A stretch of 14,708 nucleotides of DNA from an uncultured Collinsella sp. (GTDB taxonomy: Bacteria > Actinomycetota > Coriobacteriia > Coriobacteriales > Coriobacteriaceae). The translations under genes and the position numbers were made by a program. Positions 1 to 7,493 of this stretch are shown here, in pieces (within the stretch, counting starts at the first letter, position 1; each line of letters begins with the position of its first letter). The stretch covers positions 1 through 14,708 of the forward strand of contig URGF01000041.1 of the NCBI GenBank assembly GCA_900547285.1. Reading direction: 5' to 3'. The notes below the pieces were generated by a model, which was not told the origin of the DNA, did no database searches, and was given only the letters and a program-made list of their open reading frames with translations.

Positions 1-83
1 CATTCACTAGGCGGAAGATTTTCCACGCTCGTGTGTCCGATAATCCACGCTCGATGACGATGACCAACCTCGCCCCGGCCTAT

Positions 84-300
84 GTCTCGACCTGTAACAG
101 TAAGAGGGTTATTCCTCCCCTATCTGTTACAGATCGAGATGTTTCGCAGAAACCCCCGCTTACGTCTCATTCTGTAACAGTAAGAACGGTTTTCAGCCTC
201 TTCGTGTTACGGATCGAGATGTTATCGGCCTTCCCTTGGCAATGTTTCGATCTGTAACTATAAGGAGGGTCTTCAGCCCACTCGTGTTACGGATCGAGAC
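84..300. repeat. Three tandem hairpin repeats, exact 80-bp period
   Basis: Three 57-bp units lie at 84-140, 164-220 and 244-300, separated by unrelated 23-bp spacers. Each unit is an imperfect palindrome. The left arm resembles GTCTCGATCTGTAACAG and the right arm resembles CTGTTACAGATCGAGAT. In unit 1 the outer stem runs 84-100 against 124-140 with one mismatch, and an inner stem GAGG/CCTC closes a small loop. Units 2 and 3 differ in sequence but keep most pairs, partly through G-T wobbles and paired changes such as 244G-300C for 84G-140T. Units 2 and 3 share TCAGCC in the loop. I see no coding sequence here. Bases 1-83 hold only a direct repeat of TCCACGCTCG (22-31 and 44-53). The function is unknown; candidates are an extragenic palindromic repeat family, a multi-site operator or a structured RNA. 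Confidence 0.85.
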
Positions 301-345
301 AAACCTGAAGCCTGGTTGGCGCCAAACACGCTGACTTATCGACAT

Positions 346-385
346 AAATAGAAACGGGCCCTGTCCCACAAGGGAACAGAGCCCG
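346..385 (-). terminator. Rho-independent terminator of tRNA-Thr
   Basis: Read on the minus strand, a G+C-rich hairpin (355-385, arms CGGGCTCTGTTCCC and GGGACAGGGCCCG with a TTGT loop) is followed by TTTCTATTT. It begins about 10 bases after the tRNA 3' end, so it most likely ends the tRNA transcript. Confidence 0.85.
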
Positions 386-394
386 AAACTCTCA

Positions 395-469
395 TGGAGC
401 CAGTGACAGGAATCGAACCTGCAACCCACTGATTACAAATCAGTTGCGCTACCGTTGCGCCACACTGGC
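395..469 (-). tRNA. tRNA-Thr (anticodon TGT)
   Basis: The minus strand folds into a full cloverleaf. The acceptor stem GCCAGTG pairs with CACTGGC. The D arm holds GCGCAACGGTAGCGC. The anticodon stem ACTGA/TCAGT encloses the loop TTTGTAA, giving anticodon TGT, which reads ACA threonine codons. The T arm is GCAGG-TTCGATT-CCTGT, and a discriminator T is followed by an encoded CCA. The gene is 75 bases including CCA. It sits alone between its own promoter and terminator. The HTH-HipA-like gene lies just upstream on the opposite strand, so this is a tRNA-adjacent accessory site. Confidence 0.97.
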
Positions 470-499
470 ACACTTGGCGCTCTCGCGCGAAGCCAATTA

Positions 500-528
500 A
501 GAATAAAGGAATTACGGACGGGACGCAA
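500..528 (-). promoter_or_regulatory. Candidate promoter of tRNA-Thr
   Basis: On the minus strand TTGCGT (523-528) and TATTCT (500-505) are separated by 17 bp. Transcription would start near 493, about 24 bases before the tRNA 5' end. The -35 box is weak, so this rests mainly on spacing and position. Confidence 0.4.
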
Positions 529-554
529 CAGACCCTTCGACCGACCACATCTCA

Positions 555-627
555 AAACCCTTCGTCAGAACGAATAGTTTTAATTACAATTGCTATATAT
601 AAAACTATTCGTTCTGGCGAAGGGTTT
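555..627 (+). promoter_or_regulatory. 27-bp inverted repeat over the promoter and RBS of the HTH-HipA gene
   Basis: The arms at 555-581 and 601-627 are inverted copies differing at one position (565 against 617). They are separated by a 19-bp A+T-rich centre. That centre contains TATATA (594-599), overlapping TATAAA (598-603), both possible -10 boxes. The right arm includes the Shine-Dalgarno bases GAAGGG seven bases before the ATG at 632. If transcription starts near 606-610 the transcript would lack the left arm, so a DNA operator is more likely than an RNA hairpin. The downstream protein carries its own helix-turn-helix, which makes self-repression the natural reading (inference). Confidence 0.75.
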
Positions 628-631
628 CGCG

Positions 632-1972
632 ATGCTTACTACCAAAGAAGCCGCCGAGCTGCTCGGCATCACTCCGCGCAGGGTGCAGGAGCTCATAAAA
701 AACGGAGCACTTGAGGCCCGCAAGGCTTCTGGTGTATGGCTCATCGACAAAGACAGCGTCGACACGCGACTCCGCTCTGTGACCAAAACGGGGGGACGTC
801 CCCGCCGCGGCCACGGTAAGAGCGAGATCGCGTTCACCCTCATGAACCGCACGTACGAAGTCGCTCAGCTGGTCTACAGTACATCGCGAAAAGACTTTAC
901 CCACATCGGTGCCGACATCGATTACGCCCACGCCCCTATTGGAGTATTTGGCCCTAATAGCCCCATATCGCTCGACTCCTTCCGCATCTGGTGGCGCGGC
1001 CGCGGTATCCCGCTCGCACGCATTGGGCTAGCCTCCCTGCTTGCAGAAGCCGCAGTCGATGTTCCCGATGAACTCGTCCAGCGAAATCTCGGCCTCTCCT
1101 TATCCGACCAGTATTGGATTAGGCCCCAAGGTTCCGGTCTCACCTGGGAGGACATTAACTTCTTCAATAACGCCTTTGATGACGTCTCGCTGTCCATTGC
1201 ACCCTTTGCCCCAGAGGGAAAAGCGGCTGCCGCAAAGCCCGATAACACCTCGGACGGCAATCTTCAAAAGTACTGGACGTGCGAGGGCGAACGTCGAATT
1301 CTGCATAAGGCAGGAGCGCACCTGGACCAGGAACCTTATAACGAGCTGGTGGCGACCGCGCTCCACCGTCGCATCCTAAACGCCTGCGATTATGTGCCCT
1401 ACTCGCTCGAGGGCACGGGCACTTCCGCCCTGAGCACATGCGATGTCTTCTTAACTGATGAAGAAGAGTATGTCCCTGCGTTCTATGTAAACCAGCACGC
1501 AAACGCAGATGAACGGCTAACCGACTACGAGCGATATGTAGCAAACTGCGAGGAGCTCGGGGTGACAGGCGTCAAGGATGCCCTTGACCGCATGATCGTA
1601 TGTGACGACATCATTGCCAACTACGATCGTCATTGGCGCAACTTCGGCCTCGTGCGAAACGTAAACACGCAAGCTTGCAGACCTGCCCCCATCTTCGATT
1701 CGGGCTCATCGCTCTGGTGCAACATATCACTAGAGGAGCTTAGGGCGGGAGAGCACAGTTTTACCAGCGCACAATTTCATTCAAGCCCCGCCAAACAAAT
1801 GTTGCTCGTCGAGGACATGGGCTGGTTTGACGGCGACAAACTCGAAGGCTTCGTTGACGAGGCAATCGAGATTCTTTCCAGAAACGACGCGCTCACGGCA
1901 AGGCTGCCATATCTAAAAGAGGCGCTAACGTGGCGCCTCGAAAGAATGATCGACATCGCTGAATGGAGTTAG
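632..1972 (+). CDS. HTH-HipA-like kinase fusion protein
   Basis: The product is 446 residues. Residues 2-48 form an excisionase/MerR-type helix-turn-helix (TTKEAAELLGITPRRVQELI, then a wing around GVWLIDKDSV). A basic linker (GGRPRRGHGK) follows. Residues 70-446 resemble HipA-family kinases: a WW..R.IP..R segment near 120-130, YWIRP at 161-165, a probable ATP-binding lysine K226 (LHKAG) with E238 (NELVA), the catalytic loop D332-R-H-W-R-N337, and the metal-binding D356 in IFDSG. HipA kinases phosphorylate proteins such as aminoacyl-tRNA synthetases; the target here is unknown. A TTG at 590 would extend the frame, but it lies inside the operator palindrome, whereas ATG 632 has GAAGGG at good spacing and begins exactly with the HTH. 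No separate antitoxin gene is adjacent. The gene runs against its neighbours, which fits a mobile or accessory origin. A regulatory rather than toxic role is possible. Confidence 0.8.
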   Translation: MLTTKEAAELLGITPRRVQELIKNGALEARKASGVWLIDKDSVDTRLRSVTKTGGRPRRGHGKSEIAFTLMNRTYEVAQLVYSTSRKDFTHIGADIDYAHAPIGVFGPNSPISLDSFRIWWRGRGIPLARIGLASLLAEAAVDVPDELVQRNLGLSLSDQYWIRPQGSGLTWEDINFFNNAFDDVSLSIAPFAPEGKAAAAKPDNTSDGNLQKYWTCEGERRILHKAGAHLDQEPYNELVATALHRRILNACDYVPYSLEGTGTSALSTCDVFLTDEEEYVPAFYVNQHANADERLTDYERYVANCEELGVTGVKDALDRMIVCDDIIANYDRHWRNFGLVRNVNTQACRPAPIFDSGSSLWCNISLEELRAGEHSFTSAQFHSSPAKQMLLVEDMGWFDGDKLEGFVDEAIEILSRNDALTARLPYLKEALTWRLERMIDIAEWS

Positions 1973-1991
1973 CGAGGCAGCATTGCCCCGC
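1972..1991. terminator. Possible terminator hairpin between convergent genes
   Basis: GCGAGGCA (1972-1979) pairs with TGCCCCGC (1984-1991) with one G-T pair and a four-base loop. It sits in the 27-bp gap between the convergent HTH-HipA gene and rae1. Neither side has a clear T run, so termination is only suggested. Confidence 0.3.
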
Positions 1992-1999
1992 CAACTTCC

Positions 2000-2677
2000 C
2001 TACCTCCCGCGCAGGGCCTTGAGCTTGGCCAGGGCATCGGGGCTCAGGCGACTGCCCAGAGTCATCTTGATCTGCGGAGCTTCCTCTGCCTCGTGAACGT
2101 CGTTATCGATCTGTTTAATCTCGTCTACCAGCATACGGCTCGAGATGCGCGTAACGCCCTTGCCCATGACGACGGCCTGGATCGTGCCGTCGCTCGATAC
2201 CACGGAGCACGCGCGACCTTCCTCACGTGCCTCGATGCAGAGCTTCTGCACCACGGTATCGGCCGAAACACCCGTCGGCGAAAACTCAATGCGCACGCCG
2301 CGGGCCGGTAGGTTGGGGCGCTCGCTGGAGATATTGCCCGCGCCGTCAAACACGATTACGGCCTCGTAACGGCCCTGGGCAAAGGCGGCGACGTCGTTGA
2401 TGAGGGCGGTGCGCGCCATATCGTGAACGTCGCTGGAATACGGATCGTCGGAATGGTCGTACACGAGCTTTTCGTAGCGCGGCGTGCAGTGGATCACGTT
2501 GTAGCCGTCGACCACCAGCAGCTCGGGCTTGTTGGAGTGCACCGTCGAGACCGGGTCGGCGATGGCCTGCGCAAACGCATTGCCGCCCACGCCATAGGTC
2601 GCGGCCGAAACAATCGGCTTGGCCGAGCCCTCGCCAAAGCGCTTGGCCTTGGACTTAGCGCGGTTCTTCTTGGACAT
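2000..2677 (-). CDS. rae1: YacP/Rae1-family NYN-domain ribonuclease
   Basis: The product is 225 residues. It has a basic N-terminus (MSKKNRAKSKAKR) followed by an NYN (PIN-like) nuclease domain from about residue 52 to 185. Conserved acidic positions are visible: D57 in VVDGYNVIH, D111 in VFDG, D140 in VSADTVVQK and D163 in SSDGTIQ. B. subtilis Rae1 (YacP) cleaves mRNA in the ribosomal A site; the same role here is inferred from the family. The ATG is three bases after the rlmB stop, with GGAGGAG just upstream inside the end of rlmB, so translation is probably coupled. The rlmB-rae1 order matches B. subtilis. The roughly 40-residue C-terminal tail after residue 185 is acidic then basic and I do not assign it a domain. 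Confidence 0.87.
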   Translation of the reverse strand: MSKKNRAKSKAKRFGEGSAKPIVSAATYGVGGNAFAQAIADPVSTVHSNKPELLVVDGYNVIHCTPRYEKLVYDHSDDPYSSDVHDMARTALINDVAAFAQGRYEAVIVFDGAGNISSERPNLPARGVRIEFSPTGVSADTVVQKLCIEAREEGRACSVVSSDGTIQAVVMGKGVTRISSRMLVDEIKQIDNDVHEAEEAPQIKMTLGSRLSPDALAKLKALRGR

Positions 2678-2680
2678 GCG

Positions 2681-3601
2681 CTACTCCTCCCCCATGAGCT
2701 CGCCGGCATTGCGGCGCAGCCACTCAAAGCAGAGGGCCGTAGTCGCCTGGGCAACGTTGAGACTCTCGGTCATGCCGCGCTGGGGAAGCTTGGTCAAAAA
2801 GTCGCATTTCTCGAGCACCAGGCGCGAGATGCCGTCGCCCTCGGAGCCCATGACGAGCGCCACGCGGCCCTCGAAGGGAGCATCCCAGCAGCTGCCCTCG
2901 GCGTGCTCGGAGGCACCGCCCACCCAAAAGCCAGCGGCCTTGAGGTCGTCGAGTGCACGGGCGATATTGGGAACCTGCGCGATAGGCAGGTGCATGACGG
3001 CGCCGGCGGAAGTCTTGTAGCTGCCAACGGTCACGCCGGCAGCGCGCTTGTTGGCAATGATGACGCCCGCCGCGCCCACGACTTCGGCGGAGCGCACGAT
3101 GGCACCAAAGTTGCCGTCGTCGGTCACATGGTCGAGCACAACGACAAGCGCCGGACCGTCGCCCGCGCGGTCGAGGATATCGGCAACATCAGCGTAAGGG
3201 AAGTTACCAACCTCGAGCGCAATGCCCTGGTGAGCGCCATGGCTCGACAGCGCATCGAGCTGCGCACGCGGCACATACTTAATGCGGACACCGGCGGCGT
3301 TGAGGTCATCGACCAGACGAGACAGGGCGGCATCGCGCTCCCCGCCCTCGGCGATGAGCGCACACTTGACGGGAAAGCCGGTACGCAGCGCCTCGGCGGC
3401 TGCACGACGACCTTCGATAAACTCGCCCTTGGGAGCCTGAACGTTGTCGCGGTTGCGATCGCGCTGCGGACGCGCAGCCTGGGCTTGGGAGCGCTCGCGC
3501 TGGCCCTTGGGAGCGGCAGCGCGGTCGTTGCGGCGAATCGGACGCGAGTCAGAAGCAGCCTGCTTGCCTCCACGCGGTGCACGCTTGCGATTGTCGGCCA
3601 T
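2681..3601 (-). CDS. rlmB: 23S rRNA (guanosine-2'-O-)-methyltransferase RlmB (TrmH family)
   Basis: The product is 306 residues. From the family, it methylates the 2'-OH of a conserved 23S rRNA guanosine (G2251 in E. coli) using SAM. Residues 1-58 are a long Arg/Lys/Gln/Ala-rich, probably disordered extension. Residues 60-145 contain the substrate-binding L30e-like subdomain (EFIEGRRAAAEAL). The SPOUT domain shows NFGAIVR (164-170), MGSEGDG (251-257) and ESLNV (279-283), the knot motifs that bind SAM. The frame is open ten codons further upstream, but the ATG at 3601 has a perfect AGGAGG seven bases before it and is chosen. It overlaps nothing upstream; 142 bp separate it from cysS. The next gene, rae1, begins three bases after the stop. 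Confidence 0.95.
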   Translation of the reverse strand: MADNRKRAPRGGKQAASDSRPIRRNDRAAAPKGQRERSQAQAARPQRDRNRDNVQAPKGEFIEGRRAAAEALRTGFPVKCALIAEGGERDAALSRLVDDLNAAGVRIKYVPRAQLDALSSHGAHQGIALEVGNFPYADVADILDRAGDGPALVVVLDHVTDDGNFGAIVRSAEVVGAAGVIIANKRAAGVTVGSYKTSAGAVMHLPIAQVPNIARALDDLKAAGFWVGGASEHAEGSCWDAPFEGRVALVMGSEGDGISRLVLEKCDFLTKLPQRGMTESLNVAQATTALCFEWLRRNAGELMGEE

Positions 3602-3636
3602 AAAGCGACCTCCTAAATACATAACGAACAAGAATC

Positions 3637-3735
3637 GACCGTCCGAGCCACGGCACCTTGCCTTTCAATCGTCGGGCATGACCACCAGGTCTATGCCCTC
3701 CTCTTTCAAGGCAATCTGCCGCACCTCGAACGGTC
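3637..3735 (-). ncRNA. Long structured RNA element between cysS and rlmB (candidate)
   Basis: The cysS-rlmB gap folds into one nested hairpin. The stems are 3637-3647 with 3725-3735 (11 bp, one G-U), 3651-3655 with 3717-3721 (5 bp), 3658-3664 with 3708-3714 (7 bp), and 3674-3683 with 3688-3698 (10 bp with one bulged base), closed by a four-base loop. The 9x9 internal loop (3665-3673 and 3699-3707), read as minus-strand RNA, is GAAAGAGGA against GACGAUUGA. It lines up as G-A/A-G, A-U, A-U, G-A/A-G, G-C, G-A/A-G. These tandem purine mismatches exist only on the operon strand; the other strand would give C-T mismatches. No T run follows, so a simple terminator is unlikely. Function is unknown: a processing site, mRNA stabiliser or protein-binding site are options. 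Confidence 0.55.
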
Positions 3736-3743
3736 AACAAATA

Positions 3744-5210
3744 CTAGAGAGTCTTAATACGGGTGCCGGCGGTCGTATCCTCGATCGTCAGGCCCAGGTC
3801 CTTGAGCTGGTCGCGGATGGCGTCGGCCAGATCCCAGTTCTTGGCGGCACGGGCCTCGGCGCGGGCCTCGAGAATCTTGGCAGCAGCCTCGTCCACGTCG
3901 TCGCCCGTGTAGGCGACCAGGCCGGCGGCAACGCCCAGCAGGCCCAGCGGCAGCTCGACCTTGGGCTCGGGAAGCTCGACGCCAAACGTATCGAGCAGCT
4001 CGACCAGCGTATCGGCGGCGGCCAGGGCAGCGGCCTTGTCGGCAGCATCGCCCGCCTGCTCCAGGTACTGGTTGCACTCGGTCACAAAGCCAAAGACAGC
4101 ACCCATGGCACCGGCGGTGTTAAAGTCGTCATCCATGCACTCCTTAAAGGTGGTGCGGGTCTCGGCGGCCTTGGCGGCAAACGCCTCGGCAGCCGCTTCG
4201 TCGGCATCGGCCGTCGCGTGGTTCGCGGCCCAACGCAGGTTCTCGACCGTACCGGCGATACGCGTGAGCGAGTTCTCGGCACCCTCCAGGCGCTCCCAAG
4301 AAAAGTCGAGCGGCGAGCGATAGCTCGTCTGCAGCATCAGCAGGCGCAGGGCGGCAGCGGAGTGCTGCTCGAGGACCTCGGCCAGCGTAAAGAAGTTGCC
4401 GAGCGACTTGGACATCTTCTCGCCGTCTACCAGCAGCATGCCCGTGTGCATCCAGGTGTTGGAGAAGCCCTGGTGCCAGGCGCAGGTGGCCTGGGCGCAC
4501 TCGTTCTCGTGATGCGGGAAGGCAAGGTCGGAGCCGCCGCCGTGGATGTCGATCGGAGTGCCCAGGTAGCGATGCACCATGGCGGCGCACTCGGTGTGCC
4601 AACCGGGACGGCCCTCGCCCCAGGGGCTCGGCCAGCTGGGCTCGCCGGGCTTGGCGGCCTTCCACAGGGCAAAGTCGAGCGGGTCGTTCTTGTCCTCGTT
4701 CTCCTCGATGCGCGCGCCAACCATAAGGTCGTCGATGTTGCGGCCCGAGACCTGACCATAGTTGGGATCGCTGCGCACGGCAAAGTACACGTCGCCGTTA
4801 TCGGCTGCGTAAGCGTGGCCCTGCTCGATAAGCGTCTTGATCATGGCGATCATGGGGCCGATCTCCTTGGTGGCGCGGGGGCGCACATCGGGATCGAGCA
4901 CGTTGGCGGCGCGCATGACGCCGATGAACTTGTCGGAGAACTCCGTCGCGACCTCGGCGGCCGTACGGCCCTGCTCGTTGGCGCGCTTGATGATCTTGTC
5001 GTCGACATCGGTGAGGTTCTGGGCGAACGTGACCTCGTAGCCGCTCGCGATGAGCCAGCGGCGAATCACGTCAAAGCTGATGAACGTGCGGGCGTTGCCG
5101 ATGTGGATGTTGTCGTAGACCGTGGGGCCGCACACGTACATGCGGACCTTGCCGGACTCGATGGGCTGGAACTCTTCCTTTTTATGGGTAGCGCTGTTGT
5201 AGATACGCAT
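3744..5210 (-). CDS. cysS: Cysteinyl-tRNA synthetase
   Basis: The product is 488 residues, slightly longer than the E. coli enzyme. It charges tRNA-Cys with cysteine in the cytoplasm. Class I signatures are present: HIGN (36-39) in the first half of the Rossmann fold and KMSKS (265-269). The zinc ligands line up with C27, C208 (WHTEC), H233 and E237 (PHHENE). Residues 300-470 form the helical DALR and anticodon-binding region, ending with a typical LADAIRDQLKDLGLTIEDT segment. The ATG at 5210 has AAGGAG six bases upstream, formed by the last codons of ispF, and lies three bases after the ispF stop, so the two are probably translationally coupled. In B. subtilis gltX and cysE lie between ispF and cysS; here they are missing. 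Confidence 0.98.
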   Translation of the reverse strand: MRIYNSATHKKEEFQPIESGKVRMYVCGPTVYDNIHIGNARTFISFDVIRRWLIASGYEVTFAQNLTDVDDKIIKRANEQGRTAAEVATEFSDKFIGVMRAANVLDPDVRPRATKEIGPMIAMIKTLIEQGHAYAADNGDVYFAVRSDPNYGQVSGRNIDDLMVGARIEENEDKNDPLDFALWKAAKPGEPSWPSPWGEGRPGWHTECAAMVHRYLGTPIDIHGGGSDLAFPHHENECAQATCAWHQGFSNTWMHTGMLLVDGEKMSKSLGNFFTLAEVLEQHSAAALRLLMLQTSYRSPLDFSWERLEGAENSLTRIAGTVENLRWAANHATADADEAAAEAFAAKAAETRTTFKECMDDDFNTAGAMGAVFGFVTECNQYLEQAGDAADKAAALAAADTLVELLDTFGVELPEPKVELPLGLLGVAAGLVAYTGDDVDEAAAKILEARAEARAAKNWDLADAIRDQLKDLGLTIEDTTAGTRIKTL

Positions 5211-5213
5211 TCG

Positions 5214-5708
5214 TTACTCCTTAACGGTTTTCTGTAGCAGGCAGACGGCCCAGGCGCCGATTCCCTCGCCCTGGCCTTCCCAACCGAGCTTTTCGGTCGT
5301 AGTGGCGGCGACGCCCACGTTTTCGACGTCAACGCCCAGGGCATGGGCAAGGTTGGCGCGCATGGCATCGCGGTGCGGGGTGATCTTGGGTTGCTGACAG
5401 GCAATGGTGCAATCGGCATCGACAAACTCGAAGCCCAGCTCGCGCGCATAGTCCATCACGCGAGCGAGCAGCACCATCGAATCGGCACCCTCATAGGCGG
5501 GGTCGGTATCGGGGAATAGCTTGCCGATGTCTCCCCCGCGACAGGCGCCCAGAATGGCGTCGGCCAAGGCGTGCGCGAGCACATCAGCATCCGAGTGGCC
5601 CAGCAGGCCGCGCTCGTAGGGAATGTCGACACCGCCGATGATACATCGACGCCCCTCCACCAGACGGTGAACGTCGTAGCCATGGCCAATGCGCAGGTTA
5701 CTGAACAT
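5214..5708 (-). CDS. ispF: 2-C-methyl-D-erythritol 2,4-cyclodiphosphate synthase
   Basis: The product is 164 residues, the usual length for this trimeric enzyme. It converts CDP-methylerythritol 2-phosphate to the cyclic diphosphate with release of CMP, in the non-mevalonate isoprenoid pathway. Motifs seen are GHGYDVHR with metal ligands D12 and H14, GHSDADVLAHALADAILGA with the third ligand H46, GDIGKLFPDTD, and the C-terminal ATTTEKLGWEGQGEGI. The ATG lies inside the end of ispD (11-base overlap), placing it directly after the enzyme two steps earlier in the same pathway. GAGGGAGAGG upstream within ispD is the probable ribosome binding site. Confidence 0.98.
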   Translation of the reverse strand: MFSNLRIGHGYDVHRLVEGRRCIIGGVDIPYERGLLGHSDADVLAHALADAILGACRGGDIGKLFPDTDPAYEGADSMVLLARVMDYARELGFEFVDADCTIACQQPKITPHRDAMRANLAHALGVDVENVGVAATTTEKLGWEGQGEGIGAWAVCLLQKTVKE

Positions 5709-6426
5709 GGGGAAGATCCTCTCCCTCGGCCATGCGACCGAGCAGAATCGCGGTTACGGGACGCAGGTCCTCGGGCACCGTCACCTTAAGGTTATCGCGT
5801 GGGCTCTGGACACAGCGGACGCGCCCGCCCATGCGCTCGACCAGCGACGAATCATCGGTACCGATAAAGCCCTCGGCAATGGCTGCAGCGTGGGCGCGCT
5901 TCATAGCATCGACGCTAAAGATCTGCGGCGTCTGCGCTGCCCAGTAGAGCTCACGTGGCGGCGTCTCGACGATATTGTCGCCATCGACGATCTTGAGCGT
6001 GTCGATCGCGGGCTGGCCGCACACGACACCGTCGAGAGCACGGTCGCTCACGAGCACGTCGATAGCGTGGTCGATGGCCTCGGTCGTAATGAGCGGACGA
6101 GCGCCATCGTGAATGGCGACGTATTCAAAGCCCGCCGGAACCGCATGCACGCCGGCACGGGTGGAATCCTGACGGGTATCGCCGGCATCGGCAAAGCTGA
6201 TGGGCGTGTCATAGTCAAACGGGTCGATGGCCAGGCGGCGCATCTCGGCACGGCGCTCGGCAGGACACACCACTACAATGTGGCCGACCTTGTCGCTACG
6301 ATCGAACGCGCGGATGGACCAGCTCATGAGCGGACGGCCCGCCACGTTAACGAGCTGCTTGCCGCCGGGGTTACCAAAGCGCTGGCCGCTGCCACCGGCA
6401 ACGACCACGGCGCATACGGGCGCCAT
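5698..6426 (-). CDS. ispD: 2-C-methyl-D-erythritol 4-phosphate cytidylyltransferase
   Basis: The product is 242 residues. It transfers CMP from CTP to methylerythritol 4-phosphate, the third step of the non-mevalonate pathway. The nucleotide-binding loop VVVAGGSGQRFG (residues 7-18) with the following K23 is intact. Further family motifs are GDTRQDSTRAG, HDGARPLI, AQTPQIF, TDDSSLVE and NLKVTVPEDL. The start codon overlaps the disA stop in a TAATG arrangement, which favours termination-reinitiation coupling. It is followed by ispF with an 11-base overlap, the same pairing as in B. subtilis. Confidence 0.97.
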   Translation of the reverse strand: MAPVCAVVVAGGSGQRFGNPGGKQLVNVAGRPLMSWSIRAFDRSDKVGHIVVVCPAERRAEMRRLAIDPFDYDTPISFADAGDTRQDSTRAGVHAVPAGFEYVAIHDGARPLITTEAIDHAIDVLVSDRALDGVVCGQPAIDTLKIVDGDNIVETPPRELYWAAQTPQIFSVDAMKRAHAAAIAEGFIGTDDSSLVERMGGRVRCVQSPRDNLKVTVPEDLRPVTAILLGRMAEGEDLPHVQ

Positions 6427-7493
6427 TATGCGTTCCCCTGTTTGGTGCCCTTCATGCGGTACAGCGAGTCCGCAAGAATGGCAGGGTTGTTGACGCCAAA
6501 GTCGCCCAGGCGCTCCGGATCCTCGCTGATGTCATCCATGAGCTCCTGCAGCGAGCCGTACTCGTCGACGATCTTCTCGGCCACGCCGTCGCGCACGACG
6601 GACACGCGCGAAAGCGTGCGCAGGCCCAGCGGTGTCATGACGGAGTCCTCGTCCAGGTCGTCGTAACCCAGAACCGCCGCCACATGCTGCGGGTCGGACA
6701 GGTCCTTAGGCGTCATGCGAGCGAGCTCGGCGCGAATCTTCTCGGCGTTTGCCTCGGAGGAATCGCTTGCGTAGTCGCGGATCATCAGGTCGTATTCGGT
6801 ATCCATGCTGGAGCCCGCAAGCTGCTCGAGCTGCATCTGCACGAGCTTGCCCTGGTTACCCAGCTTGACGATGCAATCCTTAAGCTCGGTCTTTGCCTGT
6901 TGCATGATCTCGAAACTCGAGAAGATGCCGGTGATGTCGGCGAGCGTAACGTAGTCGTCGAGCTCAAGGGCCGTCAGGCGCAGCAAGGAGCGATCGAGCG
7001 ACTGACGGGTGGTCTGAAGCGTGGCGACGAGCTGGTTGACCGAGCTCATGATGGTGGTGACGGGCTGAATCTCGTAGCTCTTGCCGTGAACGTACACGTT
7101 AACGACGGCACGGCGAGCCGAAACCGAGATCACGATGGCATCGGTGAGCACCGACATGCGAGCGGCAGTACGGTGACGCATGCCCGTCTCACTCGTGGCG
7201 AGCGAGGGATCGGGATTGAGGTGGAAGTTGGCGCGCAGGATCTGGGTGAGGTCGCCATCGATAACGATGGCGCCGTCCATCTTGGAAAGCTCGAACAGGC
7301 GGTTCGAGGTAAACGAAATGTTGAGCGGGAAGCCGTCGTTACCGGCGGCGAGCACGTTTTCGGTGTCGCCGACACAGATAAGGGCGCCCAGGTGACCAGC
7401 AATGATCATGTCGAGGGCGGTGCGGATCGGCTGGCCAGGTGCCGTCAGGCGAATGGCCTGTTCCATACGCTTTTGCAGCTCGTTCTTATCCAA
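6426..7493 (-). CDS. disA: DNA integrity scanning diadenylate cyclase DisA
   Basis: The product is 355 residues, close to the roughly 357-360 of characterised DisA proteins. It makes cyclic di-AMP from two ATP and scans DNA for branched structures. The N-terminal DAC domain shows the catalytic DGA (73-75) and RHRTA (106-110) motifs. A helical linker spans about 150-290. The C-terminal helix-hairpin-helix DNA-binding region (about 290-350) includes the GLRTLSRV segment. The start is TTG at 7493 with GGGAG seven bases upstream; the nearby ATGs upstream are out of frame, so the TTG is well supported. It is the first gene of the minus-strand operon and is divergent from mntP. I could not settle on a promoter. 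In B. subtilis radA precedes disA; no radA is present here. Confidence 0.97.
   Translation of the reverse strand: MDKNELQKRMEQAIRLTAPGQPIRTALDMIIAGHLGALICVGDTENVLAAGNDGFPLNISFTSNRLFELSKMDGAIVIDGDLTQILRANFHLNPDPSLATSETGMRHRTAARMSVLTDAIVISVSARRAVVNVYVHGKSYEIQPVTTIMSSVNQLVATLQTTRQSLDRSLLRLTALELDDYVTLADITGIFSSFEIMQQAKTELKDCIVKLGNQGKLVQMQLEQLAGSSMDTEYDLMIRDYASDSSEANAEKIRAELARMTPKDLSDPQHVAAVLGYDDLDEDSVMTPLGLRTLSRVSVVRDGVAEKIVDEYGSLQELMDDISEDPERLGDFGVNNPAILADSLYRMKGTKQGNA

Noticed and set aside
1..60. A fourth, degenerate copy of the 80-bp repeat at the left edge
   Set aside because: CTCGTGT near 29-35 is similar, but it is out of the 80-bp register and the inverted arms are missing.
84..300. Short CRISPR array
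   Set aside because: The 57-bp units diverge strongly and are palindromic over their whole length, the spacers are only 23 bp, and no cas gene is in the window.
590..631. Upstream TTG start for the HTH-HipA gene
   Set aside because: It lies in the centre of the operator palindrome with no ribosome binding site; ATG 632 starts at the HTH domain.
3678..3733. Small coding remnant in the cysS-rlmB gap (about 20 codons, reading EVRQIALKEEGIDLVVMPDD)
   Set aside because: It looks protein-like, but it has no ribosome binding site, starts only at GTG, and is fully explained by the arms of the nested RNA structure.
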